From OAS926 sp035503715 (GTDB lineage Bacteria > Pseudomonadota > Alphaproteobacteria > Rhizobiales > Rhizobiaceae): a stretch of 64,000 nucleotides of DNA. Shown here in pieces: positions 44,350 through 53,283 of the stretch. Where the stretch lies: NCBI GenBank assembly GCA_035503715.1, contig DATJTE010000137.1, positions 1 to 64,000 of the forward strand, in the 5' to 3' direction. The stretch's first letter is position 1; every line of letters starts with the position of its first letter. Position numbers and translations under genes: made by a program. The notes beneath the pieces are model-generated. The model was not told the origin of the DNA and did not search any database. It saw only the letters and a program-made list of their open reading frames with translations.

Positions 44350-45195
44350 TCAGCCGTCCTGGACGCACACCTGCATCTGCGTGCCGAGGCCCTCGATACC
44401 GAGCTCGACCTTGTCCTTGGCCTTCAGGAATTTCGGCGGGTTCATGCCCAGGCCGACCCCGGGTGGCGTGCCGGTGGAGATGATGTCGCCGGGCTGCAGC
44501 GACATGAACTGGCTGAGGTAGGCGACAAGATATTTGACGCCGTAGACCATCGTCTTGGTCGAGCCGTTCTGCATCATCTTCCCGTTGACCTTCAGCCACA
44601 TCTTCAGGTCCTGCGGATCGGCGATCTCGTCCTTGGTCACCAGCCATGGGCCGATCGGGCCGAAGGAATCCGCCGACTTGCCCTTGGTCCACTGGCCGTG
44701 GCGCTCCTGCTGGAATTCGCGCTCCGAAACATCGTGCGCGACGCAGTAACCGGCGACGTAGTCCATGGCGTCCTTCTCGGAGACGTATTTCGCGGTCTTG
44801 CCGATGACGACGGCGAGCTCGACCTCCCAGTCGGTCTTCTTCGACTTCTTGGGGATGAGCAGCGTGTCGTTCGGGCCGGTGATCGCCGATGTCGCCTTCA
44901 TGAAGATGATCGGCTCCGGCGGCACGGTCGCGCCCGTCTCAGCGGCATGGTCGGAATAGTTCAGCCCGATGCAGATGAACTTGCCGACGCCGGCCACGCA
45001 AGGACCGAAGCGCGGATTGCCGCGCACCGCCGGCAGCGTCTTCGGGTCGATCTTGCCGAGCTTCTTCAGCGTTTTCGGGTCGAGCGCCTTGCCCGCAATG
45101 TCATCCACGTGACCCGACAGGTCACGGATCTTTCCGTCCGCATTGACCAGACCCGGCTTCTCCTTACCCGCACTGCCGTACCGCACTAGTTTCAT
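44350..45195 (-). CDS. Fumarylacetoacetate hydrolase (FAH)-family protein
   Basis: A 281-residue FAH-fold hydrolase. Typical segments are FICIGLNYSDHAAETG, the metal Glu pair in KTDWEVELAVVIG, VAGYCVAHDVSEREFQ and the loop STGTPPGVGLG. Relatives include 2,4-diketo-3-deoxy-L-fuconate/rhamnonate hydrolase, ureidoglycolate lyase and acylpyruvases. The divergent lactonase-like amidohydrolase next door favours a sugar-acid pathway. The start at 45195 gives the usual MKLVRYG N-terminus. Confidence 0.9.
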   Translation of the reverse strand: MKLVRYGSAGKEKPGLVNADGKIRDLSGHVDDIAGKALDPKTLKKLGKIDPKTLPAVRGNPRFGPCVAGVGKFICIGLNYSDHAAETGATVPPEPIIFMKATSAITGPNDTLLIPKKSKKTDWEVELAVVIGKTAKYVSEKDAMDYVAGYCVAHDVSEREFQQERHGQWTKGKSADSFGPIGPWLVTKDEIADPQDLKMWLKVNGKMMQNGSTKTMVYGVKYLVAYLSQFMSLQPGDIISTGTPPGVGLGMNPPKFLKAKDKVELGIEGLGTQMQVCVQDG

Positions 45196-45345
45196 AGAAT
45201 ATCCCTCTCCAGCAATTTTACCCGGCGCCGTCATGGCATAGGTCGCGCCGAGCGCCAACATCCTTTACCGGACAATTGTGATCCAGGCATTCCCTCTGCC
45301 GTCTCGAATGTGTTTCAATCATCCTGGCAGTGCCCGGGAGGAAAC

Positions 45346-46206
45346 ATGTTCGTCGACACGCATCTGCATCTCATCGACCGGTCGCGGCTTTCCTATCCAT
45401 GGCTGTCGGGAAATGCGGCACTCAACCACGACTTCTCCTATGCGCAATATGCGAAGGAGGCGCTGCGCGCCGGCATCGCCGACGTGCTGCACATGGAGGT
45501 GGATGTCGATGAGAAGGATATGGCACGCGAGACCGAGTTCATACGCGCGCAGGCGCAGCAGAAGGGCAATCTGATTCGTGGAGTCACAGCCGCTTGCCGC
45601 CCGGAGAATGCGGACTTTCCCACCTATCTTGAAAAATGCCTCACCGACCCGTTCGTCAAGGGTTTTCGGCGTGTGCTGCACGTCATGCCGGACGAGCTGT
45701 CAGAAAGCACTCTATTCCGCGAAAACATCAGGCGGCTGAACGGTACTGGCAAACATTTCGATCTCGTTGTGCAACCGCATCAGATTCCGCGCGCCGCGGC
45801 GCTCATCGATCTTGCGCCGGACACGCAATTCATCCTCGACCATTGCGGCGTGCCCGACATCAAGGGCCGGGCCGAGCATCCCTGGCGCGAGAACATCGCC
45901 GAGATCGCCAAGCGGCCGAATGTGACCGCGAAGATTTCCGGCGTCGTCGCCTATGCCGATCCGGAGAGCTGGACGGCGGAAACACTCCGACCCTGGGTCG
46001 AGCATGTGATTGGCTCGTTCGGTTGGGATCGCGTCGTCTGGGGCTCCGACTGGCCGGTCTGCACGCTGGGCGGTGGGCTGCTGCACTGGATCGCGGCAAC
46101 CTTCGCGCTGACGGCCGGGTGTAGCCTCGACGAGCGCGAACGGCTGTTTTGGCGGAATGCGGATAAGATTTGGAACCTCGGCCTCGCAGCCAAGGCAAAA
46201 GCCTAA
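45346..46206 (+). CDS. Amidohydrolase_2-family protein, L-fuconolactonase-like
   Basis: A 286-residue TIM-barrel hydrolase of the COG3618 group. HxH appears at the N-terminus (FVDTHLHLIDRSR), the second His in FILDHCGVPDIKG and the metal Asp in VVWGSDWPVC. The group includes L-fuconolactonase and other sugar-lactone hydrolases. GGGAGGAAAC before ATG 45346 is a strong ribosome site. It is divergent from the FAH-family gene across 150 bp that contains an ACAATTGT palindrome (45272-45279). Together they may serve L-fucose or rhamnose-type oxidation, although the dehydrogenase and dehydratase of that route are not in the window. Confidence 0.87.
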   Translation: MFVDTHLHLIDRSRLSYPWLSGNAALNHDFSYAQYAKEALRAGIADVLHMEVDVDEKDMARETEFIRAQAQQKGNLIRGVTAACRPENADFPTYLEKCLTDPFVKGFRRVLHVMPDELSESTLFRENIRRLNGTGKHFDLVVQPHQIPRAAALIDLAPDTQFILDHCGVPDIKGRAEHPWRENIAEIAKRPNVTAKISGVVAYADPESWTAETLRPWVEHVIGSFGWDRVVWGSDWPVCTLGGGLLHWIAATFALTAGCSLDERERLFWRNADKIWNLGLAAKAKA

Positions 46207-48578
46207 TCCCCGTACGGCACCCAGACGTTCTTCACTTCGATCGCCTTGCGCAGAAAGGTCTCACCGGCAACGTCTTCGGAGCGCCAGTCGACCGATTTGC
46301 CGTTGGAGGTCCAGACGCGCTTCAAATTGCCGATCGACTCGACCTCCGCCGCGCGGCAGACATCCGCGTTAGCGACGAGCCACAGCCCGTCGACATCGTC
46401 ATGTTTGGCAAGCACCGCGGCGAGTTCCGCCGCCTTGCCGGTGACGACGTTGATCGAACCGCCCGGCAGATCGGAGTACTCGATGACCTGATAGAGGTCA
46501 GTGGCAAGCAGCGGGTATTTCTCCGACGGCACCGCAACAACCGTATTGCCCATCGCCAGCGCCGGCGCGACCATAGAGACGAAGCCGAGCAGCGGCTGCT
46601 CATCGCTGCAGACGATGCCGACGACGCCGACAGGCTCATGCAGCGCCAGCGTCACCGCGCGCGCCGGGGGCTGATGCGCCCTGCCCTCAAACTTGTCGGC
46701 CAGTCCGGCGAACTCAAACAGCCGCTCGATCGACAGATCGACCTCGGCGCGCGCGGCTTTCGCCGTCGCGCCGGTGAGCTGCGTCAGCCGCGCGGCGAAT
46801 TCGTCAGCGCGGATGGAGAGGTTTTCGGCGAGGAAATAGAGTACCTGGCTGCGATTGTAGGCGGTCGCGTCCGGCCACGCCTTGCAGCCACGTGCGGCCG
46901 ACACCGCGTCGCGGATGTCCTTGCGATTGCCGAGGCCGACTTCGCCCGCCAGCTTGCCTTTTCGATCGGCGACGCCGAGCGAATAATTGCCATCGGGACG
47001 AACCTGCTTGCCACCGATGAACAGCTTTGCCGTACGGTCGATCTGCAGACTGCCTTCGGCACGCTCGATCGCCTTGGCGTTCTTCGCCGCCGGCTTGATC
47101 GCGGCGCCATACGGCAGCGGCGCCTTCAGATATTCGAACATGCCTTCGCGCCCGCCCTCGCGGCCGAAACCGCTCTCGCGATAGCCGCCGAAGCCGCAGG
47201 CGGCGTCGAACATGTTGGTGCCATTGATCCACACCACGCCGGCCTTCAGCTGCGGCGCAACATGTAGCGCGAGGTTGATGTTCTCACTCCACACCGAGGC
47301 GGCGAGGCCGTAACGCGTGTTGTTGGCGAGCTCGATGCCCTCTTCGGTATTGCGGAAGGTCATCGCCGCCAGAACCGGGCCGAACACCTCTTCCTGCGCG
47401 AGGATGTTGGCCGGCGCCACATTCGTGGCCAACGTCGGCAGAAAATAGTAGCCGGAAGACGGCAGCGCATTGTCCGGCTGCCAGCACTGTGCGCCCTGCT
47501 TGGCGCCTTCGGCGACGAGGCCGCTGACACGGTCGAGCTGCGTGCGGTCGACCAGCGGGCCGATGTCGGTGTTCTTGTCGAGCGGCGCTCCGATACGCAG
47601 CCGGCCCATGCGCGTCTTCACCTTGGCGATGAAGGCTTCGGCAATGCCTTCCTGCATCAACAGGCGCGAGCCGGCGCAGCAGACCTGACCCTGATTGAAC
47701 CAGATGCCGTCGACGAGGCCCTCGACCGCCGAGTCGAGATCGGCGTCCTCGAACACCATGAACGCGGATTTGCCGCCGAGTTCCAGCGACAGTTTCTTGC
47801 CCGAGCCGGCGGTCGCCTTGCGGATGATCTTGCCGACCTCGGACGAGCCGGTGAAGGCGATCTTGTCGACATCCGGATGATTGACGATCGCCGCACCCGC
47901 TTCGGCCGCGCCGTGCACGATATTGACGACGCCTTTCGGCACGCCGGCGCGTTCGCAGATCTCGGCGAACAGCGCGGCGGTCAGGGGCGTGAACTCGGCT
48001 GGCTTCAGCACGACGGTGCAGCCGGCGGCGAGCGCGGGCGCGATCTTCCACGCCAGCATCAGCAGCGGGAAATTCCACGGGATAATCTGGCCGACGACAC
48101 CCGCAGCCTCATAGCCGGGGAACTCACGGTCCAGTGACTGGGCCCAGCCCGCATGATGGATGAAATGGCGGATCGCCAGCGGCACATCGATATCGCGGCT
48201 CTCGCGGATCGGCTTGCCATTGTCGATCGATTCCAGCACGGCGAGCAGTCGCTGGTGACGCTGCATGCCGCGGCCGATGGCGTAGAGCACCTTGGCCCGC
48301 TCGAAGCCGGATTTCGCGCTCCATTTCGGCAGTGCCTTGCGGGCGGCGCTCACGGCAGCGTCGATGTCGGCTGCGGTGGCTTCCGAAATGTCTGCGAGCT
48401 TCTTGCCGGATGACGGTTCGCTGGTGGCAAAGGTCTTGCCGGACGATGCGGCAACCCATGCGCCGTTGATGAAGAGCGCCTTGCCGAAATCCTTCGCGGC
48501 GAGCCAGGCATCCGCCTCGTTGCGCGCTTCCGGCGCCGGGCCGTAATCCATGGTGGCGTAACGTTCGAGAATATTCAT
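46203..48578 (-). CDS. Tandem-domain aldehyde dehydrogenase, ALDH16 type
   Basis: A 791-residue protein made of two ALDH units. The first (to about 490) is complete, with Glu in LELGGKSAFMVF (about 265), catalytic Cys in NQGQVCCAGSR (about 298) and EEVFGPVL. The second (about 505-791) keeps the NAD-domain pattern (HEPVGVVGIVCSDEQPLL) but lacks LELGGK and FNQGQxC, so it looks non-catalytic. This is the ALDH16 layout. ATG 48578, 5 bases after GGGAGG, is preferred to ATG 48581. It follows deoC by 41 bases, so it may oxidise acetaldehyde released by deoxyribose-phosphate aldolase. It overlaps the opposing lactonase-like gene by 4 bases. Confidence 0.9.
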   Translation of the reverse strand: MNILERYATMDYGPAPEARNEADAWLAAKDFGKALFINGAWVAASSGKTFATSEPSSGKKLADISEATAADIDAAVSAARKALPKWSAKSGFERAKVLYAIGRGMQRHQRLLAVLESIDNGKPIRESRDIDVPLAIRHFIHHAGWAQSLDREFPGYEAAGVVGQIIPWNFPLLMLAWKIAPALAAGCTVVLKPAEFTPLTAALFAEICERAGVPKGVVNIVHGAAEAGAAIVNHPDVDKIAFTGSSEVGKIIRKATAGSGKKLSLELGGKSAFMVFEDADLDSAVEGLVDGIWFNQGQVCCAGSRLLMQEGIAEAFIAKVKTRMGRLRIGAPLDKNTDIGPLVDRTQLDRVSGLVAEGAKQGAQCWQPDNALPSSGYYFLPTLATNVAPANILAQEEVFGPVLAAMTFRNTEEGIELANNTRYGLAASVWSENINLALHVAPQLKAGVVWINGTNMFDAACGFGGYRESGFGREGGREGMFEYLKAPLPYGAAIKPAAKNAKAIERAEGSLQIDRTAKLFIGGKQVRPDGNYSLGVADRKGKLAGEVGLGNRKDIRDAVSAARGCKAWPDATAYNRSQVLYFLAENLSIRADEFAARLTQLTGATAKAARAEVDLSIERLFEFAGLADKFEGRAHQPPARAVTLALHEPVGVVGIVCSDEQPLLGFVSMVAPALAMGNTVVAVPSEKYPLLATDLYQVIEYSDLPGGSINVVTGKAAELAAVLAKHDDVDGLWLVANADVCRAAEVESIGNLKRVWTSNGKSVDWRSEDVAGETFLRKAIEVKNVWVPYGD

Positions 48579-48619
48579 CATGACCTCCCGGAGGGTCCGC
48601 AGTAGCGATCGTTATTGCG

Positions 48620-49690
48620 TCACGCCATTGCGTGGCGGTGGTTCGCCGAATAGTGACCGGTGAGATGGTGCTCGAGCTGGCGCTCGATGTCGGTCAAAAG
48701 GCTCGACGCGCCGAAGCGGAACAGTTCCGGCTCCAGCCATGGCCGGCCAAGTTCTTCCTTCATCAGCACCAGCCAGTCGAGCGAGGCTTTCGCCGTCGAG
48801 ATGCCGCCGGCCGGCTTGAAGCCGATCAGGAAGCCGGTTTCCTCGAAATAGGCGCGGATGGCGCGCACCATCGACAGGCCAACGGGCAAAGTCGCATTGA
48901 CGCTTTCCTTGCCGGTCGAGGTCTTGATGAAGTCCGCGCCAGCCATCATCGCGACCATCGAGGCCAGCATGACATTGCGCAGCGTGGCGAGATCGCCGGT
49001 GCCGAGGATCACCTTGATGTGCGCTTCGCCGCACGCGGCGCGCATCTCGACGATCTCGTCGTAAAGCTCCTGCCATTTGGCGCCGTAGACCAGCCCGCGC
49101 GGAATGACGACGTCGATCTCGTCGGCGCCGTCAGCGACGGACGCTTCGATCTCCTTCAGCCTGGTGCCAAGCGGCGCAAGACCGTGCGGGAAGGCCGTCG
49201 AGACGGCGGCGACATGAATGCCGGTGCCCTTCACCGCATCGACGGCGGTCGCGACGAACGGATGATAGACGCAGACGGCGGCGGGGTGGATGTTCGCGCC
49301 CTCAATGCCCAGCGCCTTGACGATGTCCGCGCGCAGCGGATTGACGGCCTTGGCACAGAGACGGCGCACGCGCTCGTCCGTGTCATTGCTGTTCAGCGTG
49401 GTCAAATCCATGAGCGAGACGGCACGCAGCAACCAGGCGGCCTGCGCATCCTGCTTGACGGAGCGGCGCTTGGTGAGCGTCGCGATGCGGCGCTCCAGCG
49501 CAGAGCGATTCACGTTGCGCATGGATTCGAGGAAGCCGAGGTCGAGCTTCATGCCGGGGTTGCGGGCAATGCCGTGGCCGGTCGTCTCGACGGAATTTGC
49601 TGCGACGCGGGCCGGAAGCGCTGTGACCTTGGCGGTCACGCGGCCATCGGCGGTGGCTTCAAAGTCGGCTTGCTGGCTCTTGCTGCTCAT
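48620..49690 (-). CDS. deoC: Deoxyribose-phosphate aldolase
   Basis: A 356-residue class I aldolase splitting deoxyribose-5-P into glyceraldehyde-3-P and acetaldehyde. The Schiff-base Lys is in ADFIKTSTGK (about residue 256); VILGTGDL and the phosphate site GFKPAGGI are also present. About 90 extra residues precede the barrel compared with short bacterial DeoC, as in eukaryote-like and many alphaproteobacterial members. ATG 49690 with GAGG upstream is chosen; the frame is open further up. It forms an operon with the ALDH16-type gene. Confidence 0.92.
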   Translation of the reverse strand: MSSKSQQADFEATADGRVTAKVTALPARVAANSVETTGHGIARNPGMKLDLGFLESMRNVNRSALERRIATLTKRRSVKQDAQAAWLLRAVSLMDLTTLNSNDTDERVRRLCAKAVNPLRADIVKALGIEGANIHPAAVCVYHPFVATAVDAVKGTGIHVAAVSTAFPHGLAPLGTRLKEIEASVADGADEIDVVIPRGLVYGAKWQELYDEIVEMRAACGEAHIKVILGTGDLATLRNVMLASMVAMMAGADFIKTSTGKESVNATLPVGLSMVRAIRAYFEETGFLIGFKPAGGISTAKASLDWLVLMKEELGRPWLEPELFRFGASSLLTDIERQLEHHLTGHYSANHRHAMA

Positions 49691-49805
49691 CCCTTGGCCT
49701 CTTCCCGCGACGGTATGTGCTTGGGTTCGAGCACCATACAGTCGAACGCGCTCCTCCACGAGTCCCGCGCCGCCCTTAGCCTAAATTCGCAGCCGGCGCA
49801 TCAAG

Positions 49806-49827
49806 ATTTTGATCAAACGGTCAAAAT
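49806..49827. promoter_or_regulatory. Candidate operator upstream of deoC
   Basis: ATTTTGA (49806-49812) and TCAAAAT (49821-49827) form perfect 7-bp inverted arms 8 bp apart. The overlapping TTTGATCAAA (49808-49817) is itself a perfect palindrome. It is about 116 bp upstream of deoC and suits a DeoR- or SorC-type regulator. No such regulator lies nearby. Confidence 0.4.
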
Positions 49828-49835
49828 TCGGACGA

Positions 49836-50123
49836 TCAGACCTGGCCGAGCACGCGTTCGAAATAAGGATCGCGCGGATAATAGTCCGGGTGGCTGCCGC
49901 TGAAGTGCAATTCCGTCATCTGGAGGGCCGACAGACCCTCCACTTTGTATGTGCGGAAACCCGGGCCGCTGCCACCGCTGCGCTGCACAGCAGACAGCCG
50001 CAACTGGTTCTTGTCGTCGTAACCAAGGATATAGGGGTCTGCCGTGCGCTGCTTGCCTTCATAGGTGAAGGACAGGACGCGGCGCTTCTGGATGGCCGTG
50101 AGGATGGTTTTGACGTCGATCAT
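49836..50123 (-). CDS. Small single WYL-domain protein
   Basis: A 95-residue protein consisting of little more than a WYL-type SH3-like fold: LSFTYEGKQRTADPYILGYDD, then RLSAVQRSGG and FRTYKVEGLSALQMTE. WYL domains sense ligands or nucleic acid in regulators, but here no DNA-binding domain is attached. GGAGAGG before the ATG is a good ribosome site. It lies alone between deoC and fpr. Function unknown. Confidence 0.78.
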   Translation of the reverse strand: MIDVKTILTAIQKRRVLSFTYEGKQRTADPYILGYDDKNQLRLSAVQRSGGSGPGFRTYKVEGLSALQMTELHFSGSHPDYYPRDPYFERVLGQV

Positions 50124-50175
50124 GACCTCTCCGGTCAGCTTTGGCCGGAGAGTATAACGTCAGGCGCGAGACGGA

Positions 50176-51003
50176 CTAGCCGACGAAAGCGCGTTCGACG
50201 ACGAAGGCTGCCGGCTTGTGGTTCGAGCCTTCCTCGAAACCCCGTGCCTCTACGAGCTGCTTGACGTCGTTCAGCATCGCCATCGAGCCGCAGATCATGA
50301 TGCGGTCGGTTTCGGGATCGAGGCCGCCAATGCCAAGATCGGCGAAGATATGACCATCCTCGATGAGACGCGTGATGCGGCCCATACGCGATGTGGTTTC
50401 GCGCGTTGTCGTCGAATAGAGCGTAACGCGACCCTGGGTGAGCTCGCCGATCAGCGGATCGTTCTTCAGGCCTTCGAACAGCTCGACGCCGTAGGCGAGC
50501 TCGGCCTCGTCACGGCAGGTGTGGGTGAGCACGATTTCTTCGAATTTCTCGAAGGTCTCCGGATCGCGCACCAGGCTGGCGAACGGCGCGATGCCCGTGC
50601 CGGTGGAAATCATGAACAGGCGCTTGGCCGGGGTCAGCGCATCGAGAACCAGCGTGCCGGTCGACTTCTGGCGCATCAGCACCGTGTCGCCCGGAACGAT
50701 CATCTGCAGATGCGAGGTCAGCGGACCATCCGGCACCTTGATCGAGAAGAACTCGATCTCCTCGTCCCAGGACGGGCTGGCGATCGAATAAGCGCGGAAC
50801 ACCGGCTTCTCGGCATTCGGCAGGCCGATCATGACAAACTCGCCCGAACGGAAGCGGAAGCTCTGCGGGCGGGAGATGCGGAAGGAGAAGAGCTTGTCCG
50901 TATAATGCTTCACCGACGTGACCGTCTCGGCGAACACGTTGGCCGGGATCGGGAAGCGGGGCGCTTCCTGCTCAACCAGTTTCAGGGCCGAAATATCCTG
51001 CAT
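50176..51003 (-). CDS. fpr: Ferredoxin--NADP+ reductase
   Basis: A 275-residue FAD enzyme moving electrons between NADPH and ferredoxin or flavodoxin. FAD-binding RAYSIASPSWDEEIEFFSI, NADP-binding ISTGTGIAPFASLVRDP and the short C-terminal tail ending VERAFVG mark the bacterial FPR subclass. AGGA upstream supports ATG 51003. It is divergent from the hydantoinase pair. It could supply electrons to the Fe-S reductase encoded at 56875, though FPR is usually a general stress or redox enzyme. Confidence 0.94.
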   Translation of the reverse strand: MQDISALKLVEQEAPRFPIPANVFAETVTSVKHYTDKLFSFRISRPQSFRFRSGEFVMIGLPNAEKPVFRAYSIASPSWDEEIEFFSIKVPDGPLTSHLQMIVPGDTVLMRQKSTGTLVLDALTPAKRLFMISTGTGIAPFASLVRDPETFEKFEEIVLTHTCRDEAELAYGVELFEGLKNDPLIGELTQGRVTLYSTTTRETTSRMGRITRLIEDGHIFADLGIGGLDPETDRIMICGSMAMLNDVKQLVEARGFEEGSNHKPAAFVVERAFVG

Positions 51004-51190
51004 TTTCCTGTCCTTGGTGCCAGCCAATGGCGGTCGCGCGTGCACGCACGTTGCAAAGCCCTGGCCATGGCTGGGAGCTGCTTGTCTGGCTGGATTATTA
51101 GTGTACAAATGAGTTTCAGGTCAAGATCAAGGTGGGAAAAGCCTTTCCAAACTGCGGCTTGGCAATGGTCTGGCATTCCGGTTTTCGAGC

Positions 51191-53251
51191 ATGGCGGAGA
51201 AAGATCGGTCAGGCGCTGTCGTAGCCGGCATTGACGTCGGCGGCACCTTCACGGACCTGATCCTGATCGATGGCGGCGCCGGCAAGGTGCACATCGCCAA
51301 GACGCCGACCACGCCGGAAAACCAGGCGTTCGGCGTTGTCGCAGCGCTCGCCGACACCGGTTACCCGGTCAGCGACATCGACCTGATCGTGCACGGCACG
51401 ACGACCACTACCAATGCGGTGCTGGAGCGGCGGCTGGCCAAAACCGGCATGATCACGACGCGCGGCTTCCGCGACATCATCGAACTTGGCCGGCGCACGC
51501 GGCCGCAGCCCTATGGCATGACCGGCGTGTTCGTGCCGGTGATCCCGCGTAATCTCAGGCAGGAGGTCAGCGAGCGCGTCGAGGCTTCGGGCACTATTCG
51601 CACCGCGCTGGACGAAGCGGAGGTGCGCGCGGCGGCCGAGGCGCTGAAGGCGGCCGGCTGCGAGTCGCTGGTCATCCACTTCCTGCACGCTTACGCCAAC
51701 CCATCGCATGAACGCCGCGCCGCAGAGATCGCGCGCGAGATCTGGCCGAACGACCACATCACCATGGGCCACGCGCTGCTGTCGGAAGCGCGCGAGTTCG
51801 AGCGCGGCGTGACGGCGTCGGTGAACGCATCCGTGCGGCCGATCCTGGAGCGCTATATCGGCCGGCTGCGGAGCGAACTCGGAGGCCGCGGCTACAAACG
51901 CGACTTCCTGATAATGAACGGCAATGGCGGCATGATCTCCGCCCGTTTCGTCACCGAGGAAGCGGCGAAGACCGTTATGTCCGGCCCCGCGTCCGGCGTC
52001 ATCGCGGCCGCCTATACGGGAAAACGTGCCGGCTACGCCAACCTCGTCACCTACGACATGGGCGGCACCTCGACCGATGTCGCGCTGATCCGCAATGCAG
52101 AGCCGGTCGTCTCGAACGATATCGAAATCGAATATGCGATGCCGATTCACGTGCCGATGGTCGATGTGCACACGGTCGGCGCAGGCGGCGGTTCGATTGC
52201 GCGGGTCGACGCGGCCGGGCTGATCCAGGTCGGGCCGCAAAGTGCGGGCGCTTCGCCCGGGCCGATCTGCTATGGCCGTGGCGGCACGGAGCCGACGATC
52301 ACCGACGCGAACCTCGTGCTCGGCCGGCTGGCGCCACGCAAGCTGCTGGCGGTGAGCGATCCAGTGACGGCCGACGATGTGCGCGCGATCTTCGCCGAGA
52401 AGATCGGCGCACCGACAGGCCTCGATGGCGTCGAGGCTGCGGGCGCGGTGCTGCGGCTCGGCAACCTCAAGATGGCCGGCGCAATCCGCATGGTGTCGGT
52501 GTCGCGCGGTCACGACCCGCGCGATTTCGCGCTGTTCGCCTTCGGCGGTGCCGGACCACTCCATGCGTCCGCGCTGGCGCGGGAGCTGGGACTGCCAAAG
52601 GTGCTGGTGCCGGCACGGCCCGGAATCACCAATGCGCTCGGCTGCGTGGTGGCCGACCTGCGGCATGATTTCGTCAATACGCTGAACCAACCGGTCGCCG
52701 CGCTCGACGAAGCGCGCGTGACGGAAGTGCTGGAGGCGCACCGCGCTGAGGGCGAGGCACTGATTGCCAAGGAGGCAGCGACGCCAAAGGAAATCAGATT
52801 TCTCCATTCGGCGGACATGCAGTTCGTCGGCCAGACTCATATCCTCAATGTTCGCCTGCCCTCGACGGCGATCGCGAAGGCGGATCTGCAGGCGCTGTTC
52901 GACAAATCCTATTTCGAGCGCTTTAAGGTGAAGCTGCCGGAGATCCGCGCCAACCTCGTCAACCTCAACACATCTGTCATCGGCGTGCGTCCCGATGTCG
53001 ATCTGTCGCGGCTGATCGATCCTGCCGGCCGTGCGGCAACGCTCGACGGCGCGCTGAGTGAACGGCGTCAAGTCTGGTTCGACGGCACGTGGATCGACAC
53101 GCCGGTGTATGCTCGCGAACAGCTGCCACTGGATGCGGTGATCACCGGACCGGCGATCCTCGAGCAGATGGATGCGACAACGGTGGTGGAGCCGGACGAT
53201 CGCGTGACGAGCGACAGGGATGGGAATTTGGTGATCGAGGTGCAAGCGTAA
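51191..53251 (+). CDS. Hydantoinase/oxoprolinase subunit A (HyuA-like)
   Basis: A 686-residue ATP-dependent amidohydrolase subunit of the N-methylhydantoinase/5-oxoprolinase/acetone-carboxylase superfamily. ASKHA phosphate loops are seen at VVAGIDVGGTFTDLILID and LVTYDMGGTSTDVALI. HGTTTTTNAVLERR and AGGGSIARVD are family hallmarks. Enzymes of this type open lactam or imide rings with ATP, or carboxylate small ketones. Stop TAA overlaps the alternative HyuB start by one base, so both subunits are made together. Confidence 0.9.
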   Translation: MAEKDRSGAVVAGIDVGGTFTDLILIDGGAGKVHIAKTPTTPENQAFGVVAALADTGYPVSDIDLIVHGTTTTTNAVLERRLAKTGMITTRGFRDIIELGRRTRPQPYGMTGVFVPVIPRNLRQEVSERVEASGTIRTALDEAEVRAAAEALKAAGCESLVIHFLHAYANPSHERRAAEIAREIWPNDHITMGHALLSEAREFERGVTASVNASVRPILERYIGRLRSELGGRGYKRDFLIMNGNGGMISARFVTEEAAKTVMSGPASGVIAAAYTGKRAGYANLVTYDMGGTSTDVALIRNAEPVVSNDIEIEYAMPIHVPMVDVHTVGAGGGSIARVDAAGLIQVGPQSAGASPGPICYGRGGTEPTITDANLVLGRLAPRKLLAVSDPVTADDVRAIFAEKIGAPTGLDGVEAAGAVLRLGNLKMAGAIRMVSVSRGHDPRDFALFAFGGAGPLHASALARELGLPKVLVPARPGITNALGCVVADLRHDFVNTLNQPVAALDEARVTEVLEAHRAEGEALIAKEAATPKEIRFLHSADMQFVGQTHILNVRLPSTAIAKADLQALFDKSYFERFKVKLPEIRANLVNLNTSVIGVRPDVDLSRLIDPAGRAATLDGALSERRQVWFDGTWIDTPVYAREQLPLDAVITGPAILEQMDATTVVEPDDRVTSDRDGNLVIEVQA

Positions 53252-53283
53252 TGATCGTAAGCACCCCCGGCAGGAAGGATGGC

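Noticed and set aside
51160..51175. Sigma-54-like word TGGCAATGGTCTGGCA before hyuA
   Set aside because: GG and GC spacing fits, but three consensus positions differ and it lies only about 15 bases from the start codon, leaving almost no leader.
51209..53245. A 678-codon minus-strand frame opposite hyuA
   Set aside because: It is an antisense shadow of a clearly conserved HyuA protein; composition is Arg/His/Asp-rich with no domain.
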